From NCBI GenBank assembly GCA_022771625.1, contig JALFCW010000005.1:1-34136 (forward strand): DNA of 34,136 bases. The letters run 5' to 3'. Made by a program: the position numbers and the translations under genes. Below are positions 15,517-23,512 of the stretch, one piece after another. The notes under the pieces are model-generated. The model saw only the letters and a list, made by a program, of their open reading frames with translations. It was not told the origin of the DNA and made no database searches. Each line of letters begins with the position of its first letter. Position 1 is the first letter of the stretch. This DNA comes from Prevotella sp. (GTDB taxonomy: Bacteria; Bacteroidota; Bacteroidia; Bacteroidales; Bacteroidaceae).

Positions 15517-17103
15517 TTATTCTTCTATAGGTATAATCTCACATTTGTTCCATCCAGCCGACCGTCTATATGCCTCCACCGACTCCGATGGCACCTTCAA
15601 TATTATGCCCTTGGCCTCCTTCTTGTCAAAGATGTCAATGGCATTCTGAGGAACGACCGACATGTTTCTTATCTCTCTTAGCGAAGAGCATCCAAGGAAA
15701 TTATACTGCCCTATCTCCTTCACATTCTCCGGAATCTCAATCCGCCCGATGGCGTGACATTGCCAGAACACCCCACGCTCTATCGTACGCAATGATGACG
15801 GCAGACTCACCGTCGTCAAACTGTCGCATTTGGCAAAGGCGTCAAACCCGATGCTTTCCACTCCCTCAGGCACATGCATCTCACGTATGGCGGTGATACT
15901 GAAGCAAGCTATCGGTATGCGACGGATAGAGTTGGGCAGTCTCACCGACTCCAACTTGACACACCACCAAAAGGCGATTGGTCCGATGTATGTCACTCCG
16001 TTGGGAATATCTGCCGAAATCATGTTCTTACATTCCTTGAACGCTCCCGCACCTATGCGCCTGAGAGTGCTCGGGAAGCATACCGTCACCAAGTGCATGT
16101 CACCCTTGAAAGCACTGTCGGCAATCTCCGTCACATTATATGTACGCCCACGATATTTCACTTGATCGCTGATATATATATTCGGTCGCTCGTTGCCCTT
16201 TGTCCTTCCGATGAGCGCACATGTACCGCTATCCTCCGACAACACCATATATCTCATGCCATAGGTATCGCTGAACGTGTCATTTCCTCTCTCCAAATAC
16301 ACTCCCACTGTAGCCGCCATTGCCAGCACTATAGCCATCAGCCACATCCACAGGTGCTTGCCGCTTCTGTTGAGCCTTAGGATAATATCCCCACACGACT
16401 GCCATCTCCTCTCCTTCTCGTCGTGCAGGCATCTCTCCATAATCTGGCGTATGGTCCTTGGCAATTGGTATGTCCTGCCGTTGTCGTTGAGTCTGTTGGC
16501 GATATATTCTATCATCTTGCCCACGGCATATATGTCGGTACGTGCATCCACAGAGCTACTTGCCTTCTGTTCGGGAGCGGCAAAGGCGTCGGTCATTCCC
16601 GCCGACGATGGATAGCTATAGGAGTAGCTTAGCCCGAGGTCGATGATTCTCACATCCGAATTGATCGACGTAAGCATCACGTTGGATGGCTTGATGTCCA
16701 TGTGCACCACCTGACTGTTATGAATCTCTTCCAGTCCCTCCAGCAGTTGGCCGAGGAATTTCCTCAGATTGCTCTCTTTGCGGAAAAAATCGGGATGAGT
16801 GGAGATAAACACATCCACCGTCTCTCCCTCCACATAGTCCATCACTATGCTGCACTCCCTGGCGTCATCCGTCATCCTCCTGTAGCCAACGACATAAGGC
16901 GTGTGTTCAGCCAACAAGCTCCCCAGGGCATACTCCTTTCTGAGCATGTCGCGCAAGTCGCCATTATCGAGATACTCCTCTCTGAGCGACTTTCTCATCA
17001 CCACCCTTCCGTCGATTGTCTCTCTCGCAATGACGCAATAGGCGGATTGCCATTCATTAGTTTTTTTGGCATTGTCTATTGTTATAAACTCCGATGTTTC
17101 CAC
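15517..17103 (-). CDS. Membrane Ser/Thr protein kinase with BspA-type leucine-rich repeats
   Basis: This 528-residue protein has three parts. Residues of about 20-245 form a protein-kinase domain: K38 in VVMRKSL is the likely ATP lysine, HMDIKPSN (134-141) holds catalytic D136, DLG (155-157) stands for DFG, and AAPE (175-178) ends the activation segment. HMD replaces the usual HRD. One transmembrane helix (about 251-270) follows. Residues of about 335-500 are LRR_5/BspA-type repeats, predicted to face the periplasm. The glycine-rich loop is poorly conserved. The layout suggests a receptor kinase that reads an outside ligand. It diverges from the 17439 gene across tandem palindromes. Confidence 0.87.
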   Translation of the reverse strand: METSEFITIDNAKKTNEWQSAYCVIARETIDGRVVMRKSLREEYLDNGDLRDMLRKEYALGSLLAEHTPYVVGYRRMTDDARECSIVMDYVEGETVDVFISTHPDFFRKESNLRKFLGQLLEGLEEIHNSQVVHMDIKPSNVMLTSINSDVRIIDLGLSYSYSYPSSAGMTDAFAAPEQKASSSVDARTDIYAVGKMIEYIANRLNDNGRTYQLPRTIRQIMERCLHDEKERRWQSCGDIILRLNRSGKHLWMWLMAIVLAMAATVGVYLERGNDTFSDTYGMRYMVLSEDSGTCALIGRTKGNERPNIYISDQVKYRGRTYNVTEIADSAFKGDMHLVTVCFPSTLRRIGAGAFKECKNMISADIPNGVTYIGPIAFWWCVKLESVRLPNSIRRIPIACFSITAIREMHVPEGVESIGFDAFAKCDSLTTVSLPSSLRTIERGVFWQCHAIGRIEIPENVKEIGQYNFLGCSSLREIRNMSVVPQNAIDIFDKKEAKGIILKVPSESVEAYRRSAGWNKCEIIPIEE

Positions 17104-17190
17104 TGCCTATATCAATAATTTTCTTTTTATATCAATCTGAGTCTTCACCTTCTATAAAACGGAAATTAAAAAATGAGTTATAACTGGCTG

Positions 17191-17221
17191 CAAAGATAAT
17201 AAATTTATCTGATACAACAAA
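17191..17221 (-). promoter_or_regulatory. Promoter for the Ser/Thr kinase
   Basis: On the minus strand, TATCTTTG (17198-17191) fits the Bacteroidetes -7 element, with TTTG (17221-17218) 19 bases upstream. It lies about 88 bases before the kinase start codon. Confidence 0.6.
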
Positions 17222-17230
17222 GAATAAAGG

Positions 17231-17335
17231 TAGAAAAACAGCTAAAAGTGATAAAAATATCGAGATTTAGCCGTTTTTCTCAATTAGAAAATCAGCTAAA
17301 AGTGATAAAAATATCGAGATTTAGCCGTTTTTCTC
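17231..17335. repeat. Tandem imperfect palindromes between divergent genes
   Basis: Two copies of a 51-base unit (17231-17281 and 17285-17335, period 54) are nearly identical, and 43 bases of each are exact. Each is a palindrome: AGAAAAACAGCTAAA pairs with TTTAGCCGTTTTTCT (one mismatch) around 19 bases. They sit between the kinase promoter and the promoter of the 17439 gene, so they are good operator candidates for both. Confidence 0.75.
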
Positions 17336-17360
17336 GTCAAACTGGGGAAGGAATAAAGAA

Positions 17361-17419
17361 AGTTCGTGGGAAAAAGTGTGGATATTGTTTGGAAGTTCGT
17401 GGAAAAAAGTGTATCTTTG
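17361..17419 (+). promoter_or_regulatory. Promoter of the 17439 gene with overlapping 33-bp-period direct repeat
   Basis: TTTG (17388-17391), 20 bases, then TATCTTTG (17412-17419) match the Bacteroidetes promoter consensus. A direct repeat beginning AGTTCGTGG and continuing AAAAAGTGT occurs at 17361 and 17394. The second copy covers the region between the two promoter elements, which suggests a regulator site. Confidence 0.65.
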
Positions 17420-17438
17420 CAGCCAAAAGCAATCTACA

Positions 17439-18017
17439 ATGGAATGTAATGCCGAAGAGATAGAAAAGCTCAAGACGTATATCGAAAGTATGTTGGGCAG
17501 AAAAATAGAACACCCGCGAGACTTTAAGTATCTCGAAGGGCAAATAGAGTGCTACACTGCAATGAAGATATCAGTGAGCACCCTGAAAAGACTGTGGGGA
17601 TACGTCAGTTGCGACAGTATGCCAAGCTGTTATGTGCTCGACACGCTTGCCCAAATGGTGGGATTCATGGGATGGAAGGACTTCCAGAATGGAAGTGTCA
17701 ACGACGACAGCAGCATACGTATCATGAAACGGAAATTAAAGGCCTCTGCCTTGTCGTATGGTGACAAGGTAGTGGTGAAATGGACTCCCATGCGCATGAT
17801 GGTGGCCAAATACCATGGCAGAGATATGTTTACAGTGGAAACGTCGGAGAACTGCAAACTTATTGCAGGCGACAGTTTCCACTGCTCATTTATCATCGAA
17901 GGCGAACCGCTTTATCTCACAGATGTATATCATCCTGGCATACAAGTTTGCGACTATGTATGCGGCAAGATGGGTGGAGTGAAATGGGATGTCATCGTGG
18001 ATGAGAAAAACCAATAA
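17439..18017 (+). CDS. Bacteroidales-specific helical-domain protein, function unknown
   Basis: This 192-residue cytoplasmic protein starts at the ATG at 17439, 20 bases after a good promoter. Residues of about 5-85 form a helical domain with the pattern LGRKIEHPRDFKYLEGQI, then STLKRLWGYV, then VLDTLAQMVGFMGWKDF. I recognise this as a common Bacteroidetes arrangement of HTH-like appearance, but no function is attached to it. The C-terminal half (about 105-190) is beta-rich, with GDKVVVKWTPMRMMVAKYHG and FIIEGEPLYL. It diverges from a receptor-like kinase, so a role in the same regulatory unit is possible. It meets the M18 gene end to end, with stop codons adjacent. Confidence 0.75.
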   Translation: MECNAEEIEKLKTYIESMLGRKIEHPRDFKYLEGQIECYTAMKISVSTLKRLWGYVSCDSMPSCYVLDTLAQMVGFMGWKDFQNGSVNDDSSIRIMKRKLKASALSYGDKVVVKWTPMRMMVAKYHGRDMFTVETSENCKLIAGDSFHCSFIIEGEPLYLTDVYHPGIQVCDYVCGKMGGVKWDVIVDEKNQ

Positions 18018-19307
18018 TTATTTATAAAACTCAATGAATGCCTTTATGCAATTCTCGTGATCAGAGGCAGAAGCCAGTTCCCTCACACTGTGCATCGCGA
18101 GAACAGGATTGCCCATGTCAACACCACGGATGGCAATGCTCGACGTAAGGATGTTTCCAAGAGTGCTGCCACCGGCGATGTCACTCCGGTTGACGAATCT
18201 CTGACAAGGCACACCCGCCCTTTCGCATATCAGTTGGAATGCCGCAGCTGACATTGCGTCGGTAGCATATTTCTGGGCAGCATTAATCTTAATGACAGGA
18301 CCGCCTCCGAGTAAGGCATGATTCGTCGGGTCATACTTCTCGGCATAATTAGGATGGAATCCGTGAGCATTGTCAGCACTCACCATAAAGGCCTTCTCCA
18401 CACTGCGGAAATAGTCGTCCAGACATCCGCCTTGAGCCATCACGATACGCTGGATAAGCGACATCAGGAAATTGCTGCCCGCTCCCTGTTTTGTTCCCGA
18501 ACCCGTTTCCTCATTGTCAAACACAGCCAACACCCTTGTCACGTCGGCCTGTCCATCCTCAGCCGTCATTGCCTCCAGTCCCGCATGCACCATCGACAAG
18601 TCGTCCAGTCGGCCAGAAGATACAAATTCATTGTTCAGTCCCACAAGACATGCAGGAGTGGTGTCATATAGATACAAGTCGAAGTCGATAATCCTTTCCT
18701 TCTCGATTTTCAGTTCGTCGGCAATAATACGAATGAGTAGTCCGTCGCCCTCAAGTTTGTCATTCACATACCCAAGAATCGGCAACATGTCCTTCTGCTT
18801 GTTGAGCTTCACTCCGTCATTCACCTGTCGGTTGAAGTGGATAGCGAGATTTGGGATTACGAGCAATGGGCGCTTGATGTGAAGAAGTCGTGTCTCCGGC
18901 ATCAGAGCGTCATCCGATCTAAGTATAACCCTTCCAGCCAAACTCAACGGGCGGTCAAACCATGTATTAAGAATAGATCCACCATAAGCCTCAGTGTTGA
19001 GTCTCACCATCCCTCCTTCGCCTGTCATCTCGGCATTAGGTTTTATGCGGAATGTAGGCGAGTCGCTATGAGCGGCAATGATATGAAATCCCGCGTCGGC
19101 CATTGTGCTACGTCCCAAGTGAAAGGCAAATACGGCAGAGTCGTTCTTGGTGATAAAGAATTTATCAGGCAGATTCCTTATTGCGTCCTCAGCCTTCAAT
19201 TGCACAAACCCATTGTCCAGCAATTCGTTGCACACATTCCTCACTGCAAGAAAATTCACTGGTGAGGCATTCAAAAAACCAATCAGTTTTTCTGTATATG
19301 TAGTCAT
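18018..19307 (-). CDS. M18 family aspartyl-type aminopeptidase
   Basis: This 429-residue cytosolic metallopeptidase removes N-terminal acidic residues. Zinc-site motifs of the family are visible: AAHSDSP with H80, GRLDDLSM with D235, DNEETGSG with E266/E267, and SADNAHGFHPNY with D312. Normal M18 length, no signal peptide. It corresponds to the bacterial PepB/ApeB-type M18 group rather than to leucyl aminopeptidase. Its own promoter is seen upstream (19378-19409). Confidence 0.93.
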   Translation of the reverse strand: MTTYTEKLIGFLNASPVNFLAVRNVCNELLDNGFVQLKAEDAIRNLPDKFFITKNDSAVFAFHLGRSTMADAGFHIIAAHSDSPTFRIKPNAEMTGEGGMVRLNTEAYGGSILNTWFDRPLSLAGRVILRSDDALMPETRLLHIKRPLLVIPNLAIHFNRQVNDGVKLNKQKDMLPILGYVNDKLEGDGLLIRIIADELKIEKERIIDFDLYLYDTTPACLVGLNNEFVSSGRLDDLSMVHAGLEAMTAEDGQADVTRVLAVFDNEETGSGTKQGAGSNFLMSLIQRIVMAQGGCLDDYFRSVEKAFMVSADNAHGFHPNYAEKYDPTNHALLGGGPVIKINAAQKYATDAMSAAAFQLICERAGVPCQRFVNRSDIAGGSTLGNILTSSIAIRGVDMGNPVLAMHSVRELASASDHENCIKAFIEFYK

Positions 19308-19377
19308 AATAATAATATTAAGTGAACATTATTTTGTTTTCTTATTAGCATAATGTAATTAATTCTGTCTCAGGGTG

Positions 19378-19409
19378 CAAAGATAATAATTATTATTCAA
19401 ATCTCCAAA
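19378..19409 (-). promoter_or_regulatory. Promoter for the M18 aminopeptidase
   Basis: On the minus strand, TTTG (19409-19406), 20 bases, then TATCTTTG (19385-19378) match the Bacteroidetes consensus, about 70 bases before the start codon. Confidence 0.65.
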
Positions 19410-19475
19410 CAATTAATAGACGATCTTTTCAAATAACAGTTTTTATGTTTCGCCGCCAATCCCGTTTATGCCACC

Positions 19476-19553
19476 TTTTTGTACTAAATCGCATAAAAAA
19501 AGTGAGATTTAGTACAAAAAGCTTGCATATTTCGGCTTTTCTTCCTATATTTG
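19476..19553 (+). promoter_or_regulatory. Perfect 15-bp inverted repeat and promoter before the DUF234-type ATPase
   Basis: TTTTTGTACTAAATC (19476-19490) and GATTTAGTACAAAAA (19506-19520) are exact reverse complements around 15 bases. Directly after them TTG (19523-19525), 20 bases, and TATATTTG (19546-19553) form a Bacteroidetes promoter. The inverted repeat abuts the -33 element, which suggests an operator for a dimeric regulator; a structural or recombination role is also possible. Confidence 0.7.
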
Positions 19554-19577
19554 CACAGAATTTAAAAATGAGCGATT

Positions 19578-21032
19578 ATGGCAACAAGCAAGAAGCAACA
19601 AAAGATTATAGGCCGAGAAATGGAAATGGCAGAGCTTAGGCGATGCATGGAGTCCGACAGGTCGGAGTTTGTCATAGTGTATGGCAGACGCCGAGTGGGA
19701 AAGACATTCTTGGTAGATAGATTTTTTGATGGAGAATACGATTTTTCCTTTGTCGGAAGAAACAATCAGGCAATGGCAAAACAATTGCGTGCCTTTGCAA
19801 AATCTCTGAAAAAGCATGCCGCAATGCCTAAGCAACCTGTCTTTAGCGACTGGTTTGACGCCTTCGATGCCTTGGAGACATATCTTGAGTCGCTTGACGA
19901 AGACAGGAAAAAAGTTGTCTTCATAGATGAGATGCCATGGATTGACACCCCACAGTCGGAATTTGTAGAGGCATTAGAGGGATTTTGGAATGCATGGGGA
20001 GCCCGTCGCAACGATATTGTGCTTGTGGCAAGCGGTTCGGCTTCATCATGGATGATGGACAAACTGGTGAAAAATCCAGGTGGACTTCATGCCCGTATAA
20101 CAAATAACATATATGTTCGACCATTCACTCTACGGGAAACCGAAGAATATTTGGAAAGCCGAGGATTCAGCTGGAGCAAATACCAGATTTTGCAGCTGTA
20201 TATGTCAATGGGCGGCATTCCTTTTTATCTTAGTCTGTTAGACCCCAGCAAGACTCTAATCAACAACATCAACCATCTGTTTTTCCGCAAGAACAGCGAA
20301 CTGAAAACAGAGTTTGACGAACTTTACACAGCAATTTTCAGCAACTCAGGAAAATACCTTGAGATAGTAAAACTGTTGAACAATCACAAGGAAGGGATGA
20401 CATATTCAGAAGTGCAGAAATCCACAGGCATCACTGGCTCCCGCCTCACCACAATATTGAATAATCTCGAAAGATGTGATTTCGTTCTGTCCTACTCCCA
20501 ATTTGGCAATAAGTCGAAGGGCACCATCTATCGTCTCGTTGACTTCTACACCTTGTTTTACTTGAAATTCATCGAGTCCTCAGATACCAAAGACGAGGAA
20601 TGGTGGCTTCACAACTACAATTCCCGTTCTGTGGCATCATGGCAGGGAACAACCTTTGAGTTAGTGTGCCTTACCCATCTTCCCCAGATTCGTCGCCAGT
20701 TAGGCATCGACGGCATATCCACAAGTGCCTCATCATGGAGACACGTCCCTCGTCCACAATCCTCCGATGGCGAAGAAGGAGCCCAGATAGACCTTGTTAT
20801 TGACAGGGGCGACCAAGTAATCAATTTGTGTGAAATGAAATTCAGTACCGGAGAATACATAATCACCGGCGAATACGAGAAAAAGGTGCGCCATCGCATT
20901 CAGATATTCAGAGAGAAGACCAAGACCCGCAAGTCATTGGTCTCCACCTTTGTCACCACGTTTGGAGTGGCAAACGGCATTCACAACGGCATCGTGGGCA
21001 ATGAAGTGACTATGGAAGACTTATTCAAGTAA
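19578..21032 (+). CDS. AAA ATPase with DUF234-type C-terminal nuclease-like domain
   Basis: This 484-residue protein has Walker A GRRRVGKT (K42) and Walker B VVFIDEMPWID (about residues 113-123) near the N-terminus. A winged-helix region follows (about 275-320), and then a C-terminal DUF234-type domain with IDLVID and LCEMKFSTGEY, a PD-(D/E)XK-like pattern. Such STAND-related ATPases occur in many copies in Bacteroidetes and archaea. Their role is unknown, with defence or toxin-like activity often supposed. It is transcribed alone from a promoter preceded by an inverted repeat and ends before a bidirectional terminator. The ATG at 19578 was chosen because the N-terminus reads straight into the P-loop domain. 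Confidence 0.87.
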   Translation: MATSKKQQKIIGREMEMAELRRCMESDRSEFVIVYGRRRVGKTFLVDRFFDGEYDFSFVGRNNQAMAKQLRAFAKSLKKHAAMPKQPVFSDWFDAFDALETYLESLDEDRKKVVFIDEMPWIDTPQSEFVEALEGFWNAWGARRNDIVLVASGSASSWMMDKLVKNPGGLHARITNNIYVRPFTLRETEEYLESRGFSWSKYQILQLYMSMGGIPFYLSLLDPSKTLINNINHLFFRKNSELKTEFDELYTAIFSNSGKYLEIVKLLNNHKEGMTYSEVQKSTGITGSRLTTILNNLERCDFVLSYSQFGNKSKGTIYRLVDFYTLFYLKFIESSDTKDEEWWLHNYNSRSVASWQGTTFELVCLTHLPQIRRQLGIDGISTSASSWRHVPRPQSSDGEEGAQIDLVIDRGDQVINLCEMKFSTGEYIITGEYEKKVRHRIQIFREKTKTRKSLVSTFVTTFGVANGIHNGIVGNEVTMEDLFK

Positions 21033-21080
21033 CTCAACTTTCACAAGTAAGGGAAGACTAATGCCGACATTGCCGTTTAT

Positions 21081-21128
21081 AAAAAAAGGCCATCCCGACC
21101 CCCATGTATGAGGTCAGGATGGCTTTTT
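21081..21128. terminator. Bidirectional intrinsic terminator
   Basis: The stem GCCATCC (21089-21095) / GGATGGC (21117-21123) and GACC (21097-21100) / GGTC (21112-21115), with an A run on the left and a T run on the right, ends transcripts from both sides. The stop codon of the small minus-strand membrane protein lies in the stem. Confidence 0.85.
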
Positions 21129-21299
21129 GATGAGGTTGACGTAACTGTCAACACCGAGGAATGTGGCACATAGCAGGAGGAACTGGGCGACAAGCAGCAA
21201 TACGGAGTAATCAATGTAGCCTGTGGGCGGCAGCAGCAATGCCACTGCTGACAATATCACCGCCACCACCCATGAGGCCAAGGCGAGTTTCCTTTTCAT
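21114..21299 (-). CDS. Small two-helix membrane protein (holin-like)
   Basis: This 61-residue protein has two predicted transmembrane helices (about residues 6-24 and 31-50), with a short PPTGYIDYS turn between them and Lys at both ends (MKRK, IKKPS). Size and topology resemble phage holins, and it lies next to accessory genes including an M15 peptidase, but no family was recognised, so holin is inference. It is 31 bases downstream of the HU-like gene on the same strand and is probably co-transcribed with it. Its stop lies inside the terminator. Confidence 0.7.
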   Translation of the reverse strand: MKRKLALASWVVAVILSAVALLLPPTGYIDYSVLLLVAQFLLLCATFLGVDSYVNLIKKPS

Positions 21300-21330
21300 C
21301 GGTTAATGAATGGCTAACTCTGCTACGTTA

Positions 21331-22044
21331 TCACTCGTAGTAACCACCACCGTCGGAGTCGCTGCCGCTATCAGAGCCGCTGCCGCTGCCGGAACCGCTA
21401 TCAGAGCCTGAGCCGCTATCAGAGCCAGTGCCGGTGTTGTCGCCACCCGACGGATTGCCGTCAGTGCCACCCGACGGATTGCCGTCAGGATCCTCGGGAG
21501 TCTCGGGCTGGGTGATGTCCACCACGGTCTGTCCTGCCTTGATGGCCTTGAGCAGTGCGGCCTGTGCAGAGCGGCTTGCCACGAGATTGAACTCAGCGTC
21601 GGCGAACAGGCTCTTGAACTCCATTCCGGGCTCCCAGATGACGTTCACGCCGGTGATGTTCTGCGAAGAAAACTTCTCGGCGGAGTCGGCACCCTTCGAG
21701 GTGAGGTTGATGGAGAAGTCGCCGAGGTCGCCAAGTCGAATCTTCTTGCCCTCGAGCAGCTGCTCGCGCATGCAATCGACTGCAAGATAGAGGATTGCGG
21801 AGATGTCGGCACGCGAATACACGCATCCGTGGGTGGAGATGTGACGCGCAAACTTCTCGATGTTCATCACTTCGGAATACTGTGCGATGGCGTATGCCTT
21901 CTGCACCTCAGTCTTCACCAGTTCGGTGTCGGCAGTCTGGGGCTGTTTGCCCTCCTCGATAGCCTTCTTGATGCGTGCTTTAGCCTGATTGATGTCAAAG
22001 AGGTTTGCGTTCACGCTACGCATTACGATACTGTAGTTGATCAT
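21331..22044 (-). CDS. HU-like DNA-binding protein with Ser/Gly/Asp-rich tail
   Basis: This 237-residue protein has an HU-homologue domain (about residues 5-160; YSRADISAILYLAVDCMREQ and GKKIRLGDLGDFSINL are typical). A C-terminal part follows, ending in a low-complexity tail of SDSGSG repeats and GGGYYE. This is the larger Bacteroidales HU family commonly found beside lysis-type amidases and VirE/DUF3987 genes. It may organise DNA or act at the nearby repeats. The tail is encoded by short DNA repeats and may vary in length between strains. Confidence 0.82.
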   Translation of the reverse strand: MINYSIVMRSVNANLFDINQAKARIKKAIEEGKQPQTADTELVKTEVQKAYAIAQYSEVMNIEKFARHISTHGCVYSRADISAILYLAVDCMREQLLEGKKIRLGDLGDFSINLTSKGADSAEKFSSQNITGVNVIWEPGMEFKSLFADAEFNLVASRSAQAALLKAIKAGQTVVDITQPETPEDPDGNPSGGTDGNPSGGDNTGTGSDSGSGSDSGSGSGSGSDSGSDSDGGGYYE

Positions 22045-22092
22045 AGTAATACAGGTGTTAAAGGGTTAATAATCTCATAGTGTGATTTCCGA

Positions 22093-22203
22093 GCCTTAAC
22101 TTAAGTCCTCGCTTGGTCTTAACTTATGACCGACGTCTGCCTTAACTTATGACCTCTGAGAGGGACAGGTTGGGAGGCTCATCTGAATCACGATGCAAAG
22201 ATA
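22093..22203 (-). promoter_or_regulatory. Leader of the HU-like gene with three phased repeats
   Basis: On the minus strand a -7 element TATCTTTG lies at 22203-22196, without a clear -33 element. The leader then has three copies of a GGTCATAAGTTAAG-like unit (plus-strand positions about 22140-22154, 22118-22131 and 22093-22107), spaced 22-25 bases. They are downstream of the probable transcription start, so they could bind HU itself or act in RNA. Confidence 0.6.
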
Positions 22204-22279
22204 CTGCTTTTTTCACTTCGTCCTCCACTTTTCCCTAATTTCGTGATTGTGTTTCCCCGAATTTGTTTTGCCTCCAAGG

Positions 22280-22441
22280 GGAAGCGTAACCGTAACCCGT
22301 AACTGACATCGATTTTCCTTGTACAGGCGAGCGCGTATGTACTTATATATATAGAAATTAATTTTTATCTAATATAGATATAAAGAATTAGTATTGAGGA
22401 AGTGAATTTCAATGTCAGTTACGGGTTACGGTTACGCTTCC
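22280..22441. repeat. 30-bp inverted GTAAC repeats flanking an AT-rich core
   Basis: A perfect 30-base inverted repeat occupies 22280-22309 and 22412-22441. Each arm has three GTAAC units separated by C and CC, then TGACAT. The 102-base core between them is mostly A/T. The same repeat recurs in direct orientation at 28420 and 28638. Iteron-like units beside an AT-rich stretch, next to a helicase-primase operon, make this a candidate origin or recombination site; this is inference. Confidence 0.75.
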
Positions 22442-22708
22442 GCTTCTCTCTTTCGGCATATACTTCGGCATGAATGTCGGCATCGGGCATTTTTTTTCAA
22501 AAAAATATTTTGCGGCTGACCGCGGGCGAGACGCCCACGCTCCAAGAGGCTTCTCATGTGCTTTTTCGGCACAAAACGCCACTGACGCCGAAGTTTTTTG
22601 CAGACTATTTATAGAAGCCTCCTCGCACGAAGGCATCAGGCACAAGGCGCCAAGGCTGAGGTCGGGAGCGAGCGGCGAAGATAATAGTTTGTTTAATTAA
22701 AAAAAAAA
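22442..22708. other. Non-coding leader before the accessory operon
   Basis: No convincing gene. It contains a GC-rich palindrome GCGGGCG-AGA-CGCCCACGC (22522-22540) and four CGGCAT-like motifs (about 22454-22490). No clear TAnnTTTG promoter was found; TATTTTG at about 22508 is one base short of consensus. Confidence 0.4.
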
Positions 22709-23437
22709 ATGAAAGAAAAAAATGAAAAGTCTGCAATAGCAGCCCAGTCAACAACCCGCACAGGCAAGAGTTTCCTCGTGAAGCCTATGTCAACAACCGC
22801 CAGTTGTATGTGTACGGAGTTCAACTTCAACCAGTCGTTATGCTGCAAGCGTGTGGTGCGTTTTGAGAACTATCTCAATGGAGTGGAGGCTCTCAGCGAC
22901 GATGAGATGTGCCGCCTGATGTACAATCAGCCCGTCTTCTATCTACAGGAGGCTCTCGTGGATGAGCAGTCGGCATACAAAGAAGATGCCGTCGGCCGCT
23001 ACCGATGGAACGGTTTCATCCTCTATCGTTGCGACGACAAGGCCAAGGGGCGCGAGAACATCCTCAAGCATGCCAACGACCTCAATGTCGCTCTCGCCTT
23101 CGACTCGCCCATCGACAATCGCTATTACTTCCTCGTCAAGACCGATGCCGAGACATTCGACGACAACACTCTCTCGAAGTATCAATACAAGTACAAGGAC
23201 TTGTTGCGCAATCACGGCATCGAAGCCTACTGGATGCCAATGGCCTACTTTGTGCGAGCCTTCGCCGAGAATCATTACGACATAATAGATCGTGACCTCC
23301 TCTTCGGCAAGGAGACCATCATCGACGAGCCATCGGCAGCCCCCGTAGGCAAAGAGAAGAAGTCTCTGCCCAAGGGAGTGAAGATTGTAGGCGAGATACT
23401 CACCACTGTCCTCTCACTTCTGTTGCGACGCAGATGA
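22709..23437 (+). CDS. Accessory-island protein, possibly a diverged VirE/BT4734-type N-terminal domain
   Basis: This 242-residue protein is not confidently recognised. It follows a poly-A start region and opens the operon that encodes the helicase-like and primase proteins. The segment KYQYKYKDLLRNHGIEAYWMP and the later IIDRDLLFG resemble in layout the BT4734-like domain that Bacteroidales fuse to DUF3987 helicases; that link is weak. The C-terminus (about residues 222-242, GEILTTVLSLLLRRR) is a short hydrophobic stretch ending in Arg, perhaps a membrane-associating helix. The N-terminal 25 residues are Ser/Thr/Lys-rich and probably disordered. Confidence 0.7.
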   Translation: MKEKNEKSAIAAQSTTRTGKSFLVKPMSTTASCMCTEFNFNQSLCCKRVVRFENYLNGVEALSDDEMCRLMYNQPVFYLQEALVDEQSAYKEDAVGRYRWNGFILYRCDDKAKGRENILKHANDLNVALAFDSPIDNRYYFLVKTDAETFDDNTLSKYQYKYKDLLRNHGIEAYWMPMAYFVRAFAENHYDIIDRDLLFGKETIIDEPSAAPVGKEKKSLPKGVKIVGEILTTVLSLLLRRR

Positions 23438-23512
23438 ATGTGGGGGTCTTACACGAGGTAAGATCCTACAGCCGACGCTTCAAAACATACACATCTAAAA
23501 AAATCAAAAAGC

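Noticed and set aside
17231..17335. Tandem 51-bp units as CRISPR repeats
   Set aside because: There are two copies only, separated by 3 bases, palindromic, and placed between divergent promoters.
17248..17463. Plus-strand reading frame over the tandem palindromes
   Set aside because: It translates repeats and promoter sequence only and overlaps the start of the real gene at 17439 in another frame.
22470..22700. 76-residue plus-strand reading frame as a gene
   Set aside because: The composition is odd, it spans a GC-rich palindrome, it has no family match or start context, and it lies in the leader of the accessory operon.
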